Below, one piece after another: positions 46,551-55,700 of a DNA stretch of 64,000 nt. Position 1 is the stretch's first letter; each line of letters opens with the position of its first letter. The position numbers and the translations under genes are program-made. The stretch comes from Caldalkalibacillus uzonensis (lineage in GTDB: Bacteria; Bacillota; Bacilli; Caldalkalibacillales; Caldalkalibacillaceae). The notes under the pieces are model-generated. The model was not told the DNA's origin. It worked only from the letters and a program-made list of their open reading frames with translations, and did not search any database. The stretch covers positions 248,001 through 312,000 of the forward strand of contig NZ_JAUSUQ010000003.1 in the NCBI RefSeq assembly GCF_030814135.1, in the 5' to 3' direction.

Positions 46551-48101
46551 TCAGGAAGGATTTTTCTGCAACTCCTGGCTGTACTTTTGCAAACGGACAA
46601 CAGTATGATCGACGAGACGGTCAATGATGCCTGCATTATACTTCAGACGCCCTTCATAGCGGATAATAAAGCAAGTGTTCCGTACCAGATGACCTTTCAA
46701 CGCCTGCCATTTCCTGTGCAATTCACTGCAGTAAGTATCCGCAACTGAAGCAGGAACCAAGAAGAAAACATTGTCACAACCTAACGCAGCCAGTTCAGCC
46801 AGTGAAGAAACATTTAATGCGCTGAAATGGTGCACAAAGGCTGGTGGTGTGATTTGAAGCTCATCGTAGAATAATTGCTGTATTCTCTTGTGTTGTGTGC
46901 CAAAAACGCGAAAATAGTCCTCTTCCACACTGACGAGCAAAAAGGGCTCTTGCCCCAAAAACTTGCGGATATGGGCTTGGGCGTTTTTGACCTTGAGTTC
47001 AAAATGGTCTAGCCACCATTTTGCCACAGTACTCAAACCCAGTGCATTGCTTATTTTACGCAACCGCTCCTTCCAGGAATACCGCTTCCAATACAATAAA
47101 ATAACCGGTGCGATCTCTGTCAAACGTTGATAGATATCTTCCGGAACGGGCGAAGTGAAAATAAGATCTGGACGAGCATTTCGGATCTGTTCCAGGTATC
47201 TGTCAGGCTGTTTAGACCAGCCCCGTTGTAAACTGATGAGGGGATTGATCCCTAACACAGTTAAATCATCATGGAAGACAGGAGAAAGATTGGCAAGCCT
47301 TTTTTGGGCACGGGCTGCATACTCTGTGGGAGAAAGACCCATATGTTTTTTGAACAGCCGGCTGAAATAATACTCATCCTGGTAGCCAACCTCATGGGCG
47401 ACTTCTGCAACGGTTACATTTGAACTGGCAAGTAACCGCAGCGATGCATTTAAGCGAATATAGGTGACATACTTGTTAGGACTCAGTCCGGTATACTGTT
47501 TAAATGCTCGGTAAAAGCGGCTGGGACTTGCCCCTGATAATTGGGCAATATGTTCAATGTTAAGCGGCTCTTCATAATGCTCCCGCATGTATTGGCTGGT
47601 TTGTTCAACATAATCGAATAAATCAGGCCCATTGGCTTGGTGGTGAATATGTTCCATCAAAGCAGCAGCCAAAGCATATAAGTGCGACTGAAGCTGAAAG
47701 TGTGCTGAGAGGTCTGCTCTGTTGCCCTTTAAGAAGGCCTCCATCCAATTATGAGCCTGGGGCAAGCGCAAATGGTGAATGTTTAGCCCAGACTGACCGG
47801 CTAGAGAGCTGCGTAATGGTTCTTCACCTGTCCATTGAAAGCGGACCAGCACAACGTGAGCTTTTTGGGTTGCACGATTATAGATGGTGCATCTGCTTTC
47901 TGCCGGAAGCAAAAATAACGTCCCACTCTCAAGCAAGGCAGATGTTTCTTGTTGATTGACGTACAAGTGGATGCCTACACCCCCCTGCTTGACGTAGCCA
48001 AACCGATATTGCTCTTCATCAGCCATGGTCAATGAATCTCCTGTTTCTATTTTAAGCTCCTGTGCGTCCAAGTAATGTAAGCTAGCACGAGGTAATGCCA
48101 T
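46551..48101 (-). CDS. AraC regulator with siderophore-binding domain (Btr-like)
   Basis: A 516-aa transcription factor. Residues about 1-150 form a cupin-like sensor, 165-265 two AraC helix-turn-helix motifs (LNIEHIAQLSGASPSRFYRA and VTVAEVAHEVGYQDEYYFSR), and 285-510 a TroA-type binding domain (DLTVLGINPLISLQRGWSKQ, IRNARPDLIFTSPVPEDIY). B. subtilis Btr has the same architecture and activates siderophore uptake when loaded with ligand. Start ATG at 48101 with GGGAGG 7 nt upstream; earlier frame starts lack a site. It lies upstream of the transporter operon, same strand, about 200 nt away, and has a near-perfect Fur box. Confidence 0.93.
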   Translation of the reverse strand: MALPRASLHYLDAQELKIETGDSLTMADEEQYRFGYVKQGGVGIHLYVNQQETSALLESGTLFLLPAESRCTIYNRATQKAHVVLVRFQWTGEEPLRSSLAGQSGLNIHHLRLPQAHNWMEAFLKGNRADLSAHFQLQSHLYALAAALMEHIHHQANGPDLFDYVEQTSQYMREHYEEPLNIEHIAQLSGASPSRFYRAFKQYTGLSPNKYVTYIRLNASLRLLASSNVTVAEVAHEVGYQDEYYFSRLFKKHMGLSPTEYAARAQKRLANLSPVFHDDLTVLGINPLISLQRGWSKQPDRYLEQIRNARPDLIFTSPVPEDIYQRLTEIAPVILLYWKRYSWKERLRKISNALGLSTVAKWWLDHFELKVKNAQAHIRKFLGQEPFLLVSVEEDYFRVFGTQHKRIQQLFYDELQITPPAFVHHFSALNVSSLAELAALGCDNVFFLVPASVADTYCSELHRKWQALKGHLVRNTCFIIRYEGRLKYNAGIIDRLVDHTVVRLQKYSQELQKNPS

Positions 48102-48140
48102 CTGCATGCCTCCCGACCATTGCTTCAATTCGATGTTAGA

Positions 48141-48160
48141 TGATAATAATTATCATTGTC
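48141..48160 (-). promoter_or_regulatory. Fur box upstream of the AraC regulator
   Basis: TGATAATAATTATCA (48141-48155) is a perfect 7-1-7 Fur palindrome, and the 19-mer GATAATAATTATCATTGTC matches the classical Fur consensus at 17 of 19 positions. It lies 40 nt upstream of the regulator start. Confidence 0.93.
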
Positions 48161-48195
48161 AACTCTAATGATCATGACCGTTTTTTCAATACCAT

Positions 48196-48236
48196 AAAAA
48201 AAGGATAGATGCTCTTTAGGAGAACATCGTATCCTC
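48196..48236 (-). terminator. Terminator of purU
   Basis: On the minus strand AGGATACGATG pairs with CATCTATCCT around a 13-nt loop, with one bulge, then TTTTTTT. Confidence 0.8.
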
Positions 48237-48287
48237 TAACAAACAAAACCTGGGATCCAATTTTTCCTCATCTCATGTTGATTGGTA

Positions 48288-49187
48288 TCATACAAATACG
48301 ACCGTTTTGTTATTATAAGAAATAATTCGGTCTTCAAGGTGCCATTTTACAGCTCGAGCCAGCACAACCCGTTCGATCTGGCGGCCGATTCTTTTTAAAT
48401 CTGAAACATTATGACGATGATTGACTCGAACAACATCTTGTTCAATAATCGGTCCTGCATCTAGTTCATATGTAACGTAATGAGATGTGGCTCCGATCAG
48501 TTTGACTCCGCGTTCATAAGCCCGCTCATACGGTTTGCTTCCGACAAAAGCTGGCAAAAACGAATGATGGATGTTAATGATGCGGTTAGGGTATTGTGAC
48601 ACAAACTGCGGTGATAATACTTGCATGTACCGGGCAAGTACAATAAAGTCCACGTTGCCGGCCAGCAGCTTCAATTGTTCCGCTTCAGCAGCGCTTTTCG
48701 ACTCTTTGCTGACCGGAATGTGATAAAAGGGAATGCCAAATGATTCTACGATCTCCTGATGATCTTGATGATTGCTGATCACAAAAGGCACTTCAGCGAT
48801 TAAATCCCCTGACTTTAATTGCCAAAGCAATTCCAACAAGCAGTGCTCTTGTTTGGAGACAAAAATAGCCATCCGTTTGATCCGGTAAGCAAACGAAATC
48901 CGCCAGTCCATAGCAAAACGGGCGGCCACCGGTTCAAACGCCCGGCACAATGCTTCTTCTTTTGCCTCCAAGTTGGGAAGGTCAAAGGCGATACGCATGA
49001 AAAAACGCCCGCCTTCAGGGTCTGTGGAATATTGATCCGATTGAACGATATTGGCTCCTTCATTATATAAAAATTGGGAAACAGCAGCAACGATGCCAGG
49101 CTGGTCAGGACAAGAAATGAGCAATCTGGCTCGGTTACGGTTGCGTTCATTAAAAGACAGCAGTTGTTCGTTGACGACAGCGTTCAC
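48288..49187 (-). CDS. purU: Formyltetrahydrofolate deformylase
   Basis: Hydrolyses 10-formyl-THF to formate and THF, balancing one-carbon pools. N-terminal ACT-like domain (LLISCPDQPGIVAAVSQFLY, then DPEGGRFFMRIAF) and C-terminal formyltransferase-like domain (KLLAGNVDFIVLARYMQVLS, NIHHSFLPAFVGSKPYERAY with the catalytic His, DAGPIIEQDVVRV with the catalytic Asp). The frame is open to a TTG at 49244. The GTG at 49187, giving 299 aa, fits B. subtilis PurU length, and the only strong site (AAGGAGGT) is 13 nt upstream of it. Confidence 0.92.
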   Translation of the reverse strand: MNAVVNEQLLSFNERNRNRARLLISCPDQPGIVAAVSQFLYNEGANIVQSDQYSTDPEGGRFFMRIAFDLPNLEAKEEALCRAFEPVAARFAMDWRISFAYRIKRMAIFVSKQEHCLLELLWQLKSGDLIAEVPFVISNHQDHQEIVESFGIPFYHIPVSKESKSAAEAEQLKLLAGNVDFIVLARYMQVLSPQFVSQYPNRIINIHHSFLPAFVGSKPYERAYERGVKLIGATSHYVTYELDAGPIIEQDVVRVNHRHNVSDLKRIGRQIERVVLARAVKWHLEDRIISYNNKTVVFV

Positions 49188-49383
49188 AGCTTGATCGTGA
49201 CCTCCTTGTATTGGCATATCATTAATTCTATGATTTAACTGCAAGATGATCTAATTTGATATTCATTCAAATATTTAATGCGTCAGCGGCTCCATATGGT
49301 TTTTATTTTTAGTTCGCCCTTGTTTTATTATAAATCTTTTCCCAATTAATACAATGCTTAAGACATGCGATAAGGAGAAGAGT

Positions 49384-49830
49384 ATGATGATGAATCTTAT
49401 GGAAGTTGATATCCCAAAGCAGGGTATTATTCTTTTTGATGGCGTTTGTCATCTTTGCAACAAATCGGTGCAGTTTATTCTACAACGCGACCGCAAAGGT
49501 GCATTTCTGTTTGCTTCATTACAATCAAAGGTGGGACACTCTCTATTATCTTCATACCGAATCCCTACTGATCAACTTCATTCCATTGTTCTCATTGAAG
49601 GTGGGCATTATTATACTGAATCAACGGCCATCCTGCGCATTTGCAAAAGGCTGGATGGCTGGTGGAAGGGATTATATCTATTCGTTATCATTCCAAAACC
49701 GATTAGAGATTTATTATATCGCTGGTTTGCCAAATACCGTTACAAACTGTTTGGAAAAAATGAAGCATGTGTGATCCCTGCACCCGAAATACGAAACAGA
49801 TTTTTAGATGCAGATGAGAGAATACATTAA
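49384..49830 (+). CDS. DCC-family thiol-disulfide oxidoreductase-like protein (DUF393)
   Basis: 148 aa from the ATG at 49384 (AAGGAGAAGAG upstream). IILFDGVCHLCNKSVQFIL carries the DxxCxxC motif that names the family, followed by FLFASLQSKVG and a membrane-associated amphipathic segment (WWKGLYLFVIIPKPIRDLLY). Thought to be a thioredoxin-like redox protein. Single gene followed by a stem-loop. Confidence 0.9.
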   Translation: MMMNLMEVDIPKQGIILFDGVCHLCNKSVQFILQRDRKGAFLFASLQSKVGHSLLSSYRIPTDQLHSIVLIEGGHYYTESTAILRICKRLDGWWKGLYLFVIIPKPIRDLLYRWFAKYRYKLFGKNEACVIPAPEIRNRFLDADERIH

Positions 49831-50602
49831 AAAAGGCAAGCAACAACTCTACAGGTTCCTTGCCTTTAGATGATGACCCCCTCGGTGCGATTGTATCCAT
49901 GCTTTCTCCATCACCGGTTTTTTCTGCTTCGAATTCGCCATCAACAGCCAGATCCATCCGTGGTTCTTCGCCGCTGCTCACCGGAAGATGCAGCGTCTTT
50001 ACTTCATGACCTTCTACCACTGTAATCATATCCTCTCCGTATTGATCATAAACGAGTTGGGCCGTATCTTCGTTAAACGGATCAATGCCTATCTCCAGCC
50101 GATTATCGAAGACGTTCACACCTACATACCAAATTTTTACGCCCTGATATTCAAACGCCCTCATATCAATTTCCGCTTGCTTTCGGTATAGCTCTTCTGC
50201 CGAATAGTCAACAATCCGGATCTTCAATTCAGCCGGTTCTTGCACTAGCTGTTGCAGCGCCAATTGTTGTTCATCACGAAGCGGTTCAGTAACCGATAAA
50301 ACAACAAGCATACGTTCATTTTCCCACTCAAGATGAATGCTGGCAAAGATGTCTGCATCAATATTTTCATCCGCATACTCCTGCACCTTTCCTACAGAGA
50401 CATGATCTATGGGAGCTATTGAGGCATCACCATGTCTATCAACTGGCAAAACGGCCCTGTCACCGTCGGCTGCCAATACCCCTACATCCGCCAGGCCTAA
50501 AAAAAGCAGGAGCGCCGTTCCCATTATCGCAGCCACATACTTGACTCTTATCACTTGCATCACCCTTCTTATTACTGTCTTGGTATGCCCACCAGCATAC
50601 AC
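49703..50602 (-). CDS. Secreted hypothetical protein, 3' end doubtful
   Basis: Has a signal peptide (VIRVKYVAAIMGTALLLFLG) and a beta-rich domain (DADIFASIHLEWENERMLVV ... KIRIVDYSAEELYRKQAE ... YQGVKIWYVGVNVFDNRLEI). The start is uncertain: a GTG six codons after AAGGGTG fits best. The last about 50 codons read through a strong terminator hairpin and antisense to the DCC gene. In the next frame a TAA sits immediately before that hairpin, so the true protein probably ends near 49875 and a 1-nt shift has extended it. Family unknown. Confidence 0.6.
   Translation of the reverse strand: MYAGGHTKTVIRRVMQVIRVKYVAAIMGTALLLFLGLADVGVLAADGDRAVLPVDRHGDASIAPIDHVSVGKVQEYADENIDADIFASIHLEWENERMLVVLSVTEPLRDEQQLALQQLVQEPAELKIRIVDYSAEELYRKQAEIDMRAFEYQGVKIWYVGVNVFDNRLEIGIDPFNEDTAQLVYDQYGEDMITVVEGHEVKTLHLPVSSGEEPRMDLAVDGEFEAEKTGDGESMDTIAPRGSSSKGKEPVELLLAFFNVFSHLHLKICFVFRVQGSHMLHFFQTVCNGIWQTSDIINL
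49829..49868. terminator. Bidirectional terminator, DCC gene / secreted protein gene
   Basis: AAAGGCAAG pairs with CTTGCCTTT around an 18-nt loop. The minus strand is followed by TTTTTT, giving a strong terminator for the secreted-protein gene, and the plus-strand side serves the DCC gene. Confidence 0.8.
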
Positions 50603-50605
50603 CTG

Positions 50606-50866
50606 TTAAAATATAAGACGGAACCGGTTAAAATTTTGTTGCACAAATCTTTGATCTCTATCTTCAGTCGTCCTGCTACTTTCTGCTGTTTGCGTACTGG
50701 TGGTTGTACCTTGACTGCTGTTCGTATCATCGTGGTCATCATGGTTGCTGTCCGGTGATGGTACAGATATCCAGTCAGACATTAATAATGTAAAGCTTTC
50801 TGTTTGTCCATTCCATTCAATAGAAAAAACTATTTCATCATCTTCTCTGTAAAAAGCACATCCCAT
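50606..50866 (-). CDS. Hypothetical protein, 86 aa, Ser/Thr/Asp-rich
   Basis: ATG after GGAGGA (6 nt). The N-terminal half (DEIVFSIEWNGQTESFTLLM) is beta-like. The middle is a low-complexity run of Asp, His, Ser, Thr and Gln (residues about 38-67). No signal peptide or known family. It sits between the secreted protein gene and the lipopeptide ORF on the same strand, so the three may form a small unit. Confidence 0.5.
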   Translation of the reverse strand: MGCAFYREDDEIVFSIEWNGQTESFTLLMSDWISVPSPDSNHDDHDDTNSSQGTTTSTQTAESSRTTEDRDQRFVQQNFNRFRLIF

Positions 50867-50935
50867 ACAACTTCCTCCACTGGTTTCTAGTACCCCACCT
50901 TTTGTTAATTTTGTTTTTCCACTAAGTGAACCAGT

Positions 50936-51007
50936 TCAATATTTCGTTTGACAAGCAGTTAACATAAGTGTCATTAACATTATGAATAAAACTAATTTTC
51001 TAATCAA
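50936..51007 (-). CDS. 23-codon lipoprotein-signal mini-ORF
   Basis: Starts with TTG at 51007 after an excellent GGAGGAG (6 nt) and encodes a complete lipoprotein signal, MIRKLVLFIMLMTLMLTACQ plus TKY, then stops. The lipobox is LTAC, so the mature product would be a lipidated CQTKY peptide. It could be a lipoprotein gene cut short by a stop, or a real secreted lipopeptide: the signal peptides of such genes serve as pheromones in enterococci. Confidence 0.4.
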   Translation of the reverse strand: MIRKLVLFIMLMTLMLTACQTKY

Positions 51008-51448
51008 ACTTTACTCCTCCTATAATCATAACCTTTACCTTAGCAAAGAACTTGAACGAACATTTAGAATGATAGGTGAAAAACCGGATGAACATATCCG
51101 TTAACCGATGCAGTGGTACAGGGATGCCGGCACAGCAGGCCAAAACCGGTGGATGACACCTCAATATAATGTTGGAGAACCCGGAACGAGCGTAGAGGAG
51201 CAATTGGAGGAAGGATACTGGGAGAGCACACCAAGCTTGTACTGCACAATTTAACCTGTCAATCTCTGCTGTTCTCTTTGCCTGAGGAAGAAGAGAGCTT
51301 TCAGACGCCCTACTTTTTCCAACGGACGGCATAACAAGCTGGAGGTGATCAGTGCTCAAGTGGTCATAGAGTTGGACCCCTATACCACATTTAGGAGTAG
51401 CAGCGAGGCTGGGGGCTATCGAGACCGCCCACTCCCCTTCGGCCTTTA
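51008..51448. other. No recognisable gene
   Basis: Neither strand gives a convincing coding frame. A plus-strand stretch reads PQYNVGEPGTSVEEQLEEGY and, after stops, ELDPYTTFRSSSEAGGYRD, which look like scraps of decayed coding sequence. No repeats or RNA signals seen. Confidence 0.4.
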
Positions 51449-51919
51449 TTACTCTGTAAAGTCAATTCCCCGCGTTTTACACCAATCTATAGCCAATTCT
51501 CTATATCGCTTATCCCGGTAATAATACCAGTCTTTTTCAAGATTTAATTGTATAATGAGATCCTTAAACCTTCTAAAAGCTCCCTTGCCTCTAATTGCAC
51601 CTAACAGTAAATTGCGGTGTTTGTTATTTTGTATGCTGTAACAAAAATCTTCCATCATTCCATATTCATTAATTTCAAATTGGCTTGGCAACTTCTCATA
51701 GTTTTCAAAGTTCTCTATGATATCAATGGCCACCTTTACTTCATCTTGCTGCCATTTTGGCAGATCATCAAAGGGTTCGTCCTCTTCTGCTCTCCACAAG
51801 CTATCAGTAGAGACCGCAATCACTTGCCTAGTTTTCAAATTTAAATATGTGTTGATCTCCTCAAACTGCATTTCTATCCCTTCAATAATATCTTGAAGCT
51901 TAACTTTCTTTTCCATCAA
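51449..51919 (-). CDS. UPF0158 family protein
   Basis: 156 aa, acidic and helical: KVKLQDIIEGIEMQFEEINT, then WQQDEVKVAIDIIENFENYE and IRGKGAFRRFKDLIIQLNLE with WYYYRDKRYRELAIDWCKT at the end. This pattern is typical of UPF0158, whose function is unknown but which is often seen in accessory regions. Directly downstream of a minimal nucleotidyltransferase gene (19-nt gap, same strand). AT-rich relative to flanks. Confidence 0.82.
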   Translation of the reverse strand: MMEKKVKLQDIIEGIEMQFEEINTYLNLKTRQVIAVSTDSLWRAEEDEPFDDLPKWQQDEVKVAIDIIENFENYEKLPSQFEINEYGMMEDFCYSIQNNKHRNLLLGAIRGKGAFRRFKDLIIQLNLEKDWYYYRDKRYRELAIDWCKTRGIDFTE

Positions 51920-51938
51920 TTGATCATCTCCATTTTCA

Positions 51939-52196
51939 TCAAGAATCGGCGAGGAGACCCTCTTGGGTCACTAAATGTACTTTGTATCCTAATAAGCTTT
52001 CTAATGTGTCTTTCATTGAAATTAAGTCAAATAAAGTTCGTCCTTCTTCAAATTCAACTAAAAAGTCAACATCACTATCTGGTTTAACTTGATTTTTGGA
52101 AACGGACCCAAATAACTTGATATCAATGGCTCCGTGTTCTCTTGCTATTCTTAAGATCTTATGACGATTTCTTGAAATATCTAGCGGTGTCAACAT
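51939..52196 (-). CDS. Minimal nucleotidyltransferase (MNT/MntA-like)
   Basis: 85 aa from ATG at 52196 (GAGGTGATT upstream). LFGSVSKNQVKPDSDVDFLV carries the GSx10DxD pol-beta active site, with the third Asp/Glu likely in VEFEEGR. MntA proteins typically AMPylate a HEPN RNase partner (HepT) as antitoxins. Here no HEPN gene is adjacent; the partner position is taken by a UPF0158 gene. The C-terminus (VTQEGLLADS) is short for the family and may be frame-damaged. Confidence 0.85.
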   Translation of the reverse strand: MLTPLDISRNRHKILRIAREHGAIDIKLFGSVSKNQVKPDSDVDFLVEFEEGRTLFDLISMKDTLESLLGYKVHLVTQEGLLADS

Positions 52197-52432
52197 AACA
52201 ATCACCTCATTTTTATTATACCATCTCAATTACATAAAAAACCAATTTTTTAAATCATTTAAACCCTTAGTCAGTCACTATTGTCTATCGTCTAACGTTA
52301 TAAGGGTTCACGTCGTTTAAACTTCCCCTCAATGGCCAGCCTGCCCCGTCCTTTCAGCAATTCTGCCTCAGGTGGACAATATTTAGGTATTCGTAGAAGT
52401 GGGGCGATGTGAATTCAGGTGGGACGAGTATG

Positions 52433-52579
52433 ATGCAAATTGCGCTAGTAGAAAATCCAAATACAGGAGAGACTTCATTGCTTAATCCTCTTTCGCGTGA
52501 TGAAAGTGTCATGACACATTTATTACTTTCTGGGCCATTTGAAGACATGTTAAATATGATGACTTTTAAAAAAAATTAA
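52433..52579 (+). pseudogene. FeoB-like N-terminal fragment
   Basis: MQIALVENPNTGETSLLNPL strongly recalls the G1 region of the ferrous iron transporter FeoB (consensus ALVGNPNxGKTSLFN), with the G1 Gly and the essential Lys both replaced by Glu. After about 22 residues the resemblance ends and a stop follows at codon 49. AGGTGGGACG precedes ATGATG. Too short to be functional as a GTPase. Confidence 0.55.
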
Positions 52580-52656
52580 CGCCACTTCGATTGTTGTATA
52601 GAAACGTGATTGAAAAAGAAATTGCCCTTAAACAGCAAATTGGGCACAACTTGACA

Positions 52657-52700
52657 GAAGAAAGACTTTATACGATATGCCGTATAAAGCCTTCTTCGAC
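52657..52700 (-). terminator. Hairpin after the ctsZ-like gene
   Basis: GAAGAAAGACTTTATACG pairs with CGTATAAAGCCTTCTTC around ATATGC, a long stem 14 nt after the stop. The T content after it is modest. It probably ends the cts operon. Confidence 0.6.
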
Positions 52701-52713
52701 TAACGTATAAAAA

Positions 52714-55700
52714 TTATTCTTGTATCGTCACTCGCACATCATCAATGTGCAGTGTGGTGCCACCAGGAGAGTCGACATAGAAACCGACTTTTATCTGACC
52801 GCTGGTGACATAGATATTGTCAACGGTCAAATAGCTCCAGCGGCCATTGTTCTCCAGGTCGTAATAGATGGTCTGTCCACCATAATCCATGATTTCCGCC
52901 CTGGCGACGTATGGATTGGTATTAAGCAGGCGGACTCTTGCTTCCAGTTTGTAATGAGCGTTGTTGACGGGTACCTCAACAGTCTGATGAATGCTTTGTT
53001 TGTAGGCATTGGCAGACCAGAAATAAGCCCGTTGATCTCCCGTCCAAGGGGATTCCGGGGGATTAATTCCAGAACCGCTGTCAACGCCAAAAGCGGAAGG
53101 TTGTCCGCCAGGGTGCCATTGCGTCCAGTTGCTGGAATAGTCAGTCGGCCTTTCAAAACCGGAATTATCGAGTAAATTTTTTTCAGACACCGGCTGAACA
53201 GGTGTTTCAGCAGAGACAATAATCCGGTCCAAATTGACATTGCCGCTGTCACTTGAATCATAACGGTACATAATCGTATTTGTCCCTTTCTGCAAGGTCA
53301 CAGAGTGTACATGCTCACGCCACAGGTTCCAGTTCATCCCTGGACTAGTGAGTTTGATTTGTTCAACCTTGTTGCCGTTGACATAGACGCTTATTGTCCG
53401 TGTACTGTTGGTTCCGTTGGCATATCGCAAAGCAACCTGATATTCACCTGTGGCCGGAACATCAACCAGGAATTGGACACTGGCTCCTGTTTGCGTCATT
53501 CCATCAACAAATGCGTTCCCAGTATAGAACCAGTGATTTTGATTGGTTGAAGCTCCACCATCCAGCTTAGCGCTTTCAGCCAGATATTCGGCCTGGGCAG
53601 GTTCAAAAGGCACTGTAATATAATCCAAATTGACATTGCCCGTATCTCCTGCTTCGGCATCATAGCGGTAGGTAATCATATTTTGGCCGGCTGTGAGTGG
53701 TAATGTTTCCGTTTGTATTCCCCATGTACTCCAGTCGCCCGTATCTGCCAATACGGTCTGTGTCACCCGCTTCCCGTTGACATAGATGCTGAGCGTCTGA
53801 TCTGTGCCTGTACCGTTTGCATAGCGGAGACTGATGTCATAATCACCCCCTGTCTTGGTTGAAACATAAAAGGTTGCAGCTGCTTCCTCGTGATGAAAGC
53901 CATCCACGAATCCCTGTCCGGAATAGCCAGAATGATTGTTGTTTACGGAAGCCCGACTATTTGTTGTCTCTCCAGACAGAGAGGCCTCTTCCGCTTCATA
54001 TTTCAGATGGTCTGTTGATACTGGAGCATCTCCTGTGACAATTAACTCCTTAACTGAGGATGAATTTGCTCTTACCTTAACATAGGTCACATCTCCATAT
54101 ATTTCTCTTCCTTTTGCCCAACCTTCTCCAGAGGCATTTTTAAGATCAAACAGCTGGTCATAGTAGGTCAGTGACGAGCCGTTCAGTGTGACCCGTTCTC
54201 CTGCTTTTCCGTGCAGTCTTACCAGATAATATTCCGTTTCGGGTGTGTATTGGCCCTCCTTTGCCTGAACGGTGAAGCGAATACCGTTGGTTCCTTGATC
54301 TTGAGCCGTCATTTCCTGCTTGAAAAAATCCCCTGTTTCATAACCATATGTGTTGCCATCATCGTCATAGTAGGTAAAACGAGATTCCGAGTCACCTGCA
54401 AAGACATCGATGGTCATCATCTCTGCAGATTTCTGTCCCACGTAGTCCTGCACCTCTTGAGAGGGAATGATAGCACCCTGTTTGACAAAAATGGGGATGT
54501 CTGTCCATGATTCAGCGTCCAACGGATAATGAATGGACTGATTACCGTTATATACATGACCTCTGAAATAATCGATCCATGTTCCTTCCGGCAAATAGAT
54601 TTGTTTGGAGGTTTGGCCTTTTTCCAAAACCGGAGCGACTAAGAGCCAATCACCAAACATCCAGGAATCGGTTGTATTTTTAACTTGTTCATCATCAGGA
54701 TAGTCAAATATGAGCGGACGGACCAGGCCTACTCCGCTTTCATAGGCGCTGCGTTCATAGGTGTACATATACGGCAAAAGACGGTAGCGGAAATGGATGG
54801 CAGCCTTGGTCACTTCTTCTGCCGTCATACCATAATACCAGGGTTGTCTCTGTTGCTGATAATTGCCGTGAACCCTGAAAACAGGGGTTAAAGCACCAAA
54901 CTGCAGCCATCGCGTATATAATTCAGGACTTGGATTATCTATCGTTCCGTTTTGCATATTAAAACCTCCGGCATCCATCCCCCACTTGAATTGCCCGAGA
55001 TTGACAGCTGAGAGCATGACGGAAGGTTGTTCCTGCATACCTGCCGCCCACTCTACTTTTTCTCCTTTGTAGTATTGAATGGCAATGTCACCAGACCAGA
55101 GCGTGGTGGCATATCGTTGTGCCCCAGGATAGTAGTTTCTTGCCGTTTGCCAGATACGCTCCTTATTGTCGGTATAGGCGCGCTGGCCTTCATACATTGC
55201 TTGTGAAAGATGGGTGGTGGTGAAGTTTCCAAACCAATACTGGGCTGCTCCTGACGAAACTTTGTCGGTCTCATCGTTCCACCAGCCACGGATGCCTTTA
55301 TCATAAGCCTCTTTGGAATGATTCCACCACCAGTCGCGCATTTCCTGTTTATACGGATCAATGCTACGCACGGTCACCGGAATGAAATAATCGGTGTATT
55401 CCTCATGTCCCGGATACCAATACCCACCTGCTTCAGCATCATAAAACTGGGTCGTGCGCTGTCCGTTTTTATCCTTAGTCACAATGCGTGGCTTGCGAAT
55501 CCCGATCAGTTTGAGGCCACGCTGATCCATCTTGCTTTTAAGCGTACTGTCAGCCGCATCCGGAAAATTATTCACATTCCAGAGGAATTCACCATAATTG
55601 TCTTCTCCGTATGACATCCAATCATAATCCAAAGCAAAGGCGTCAAGAGGAATATTCTTGGCCCGGTATGTTTCAACAATGGATTCCAGTTCGGCCTGAT

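Noticed and set aside
51000..51359. Minus-strand 119-codon frame
   Set aside because: No ribosome site, odd composition, no domain resemblance; it overlaps the better-supported lipopeptide start signals.
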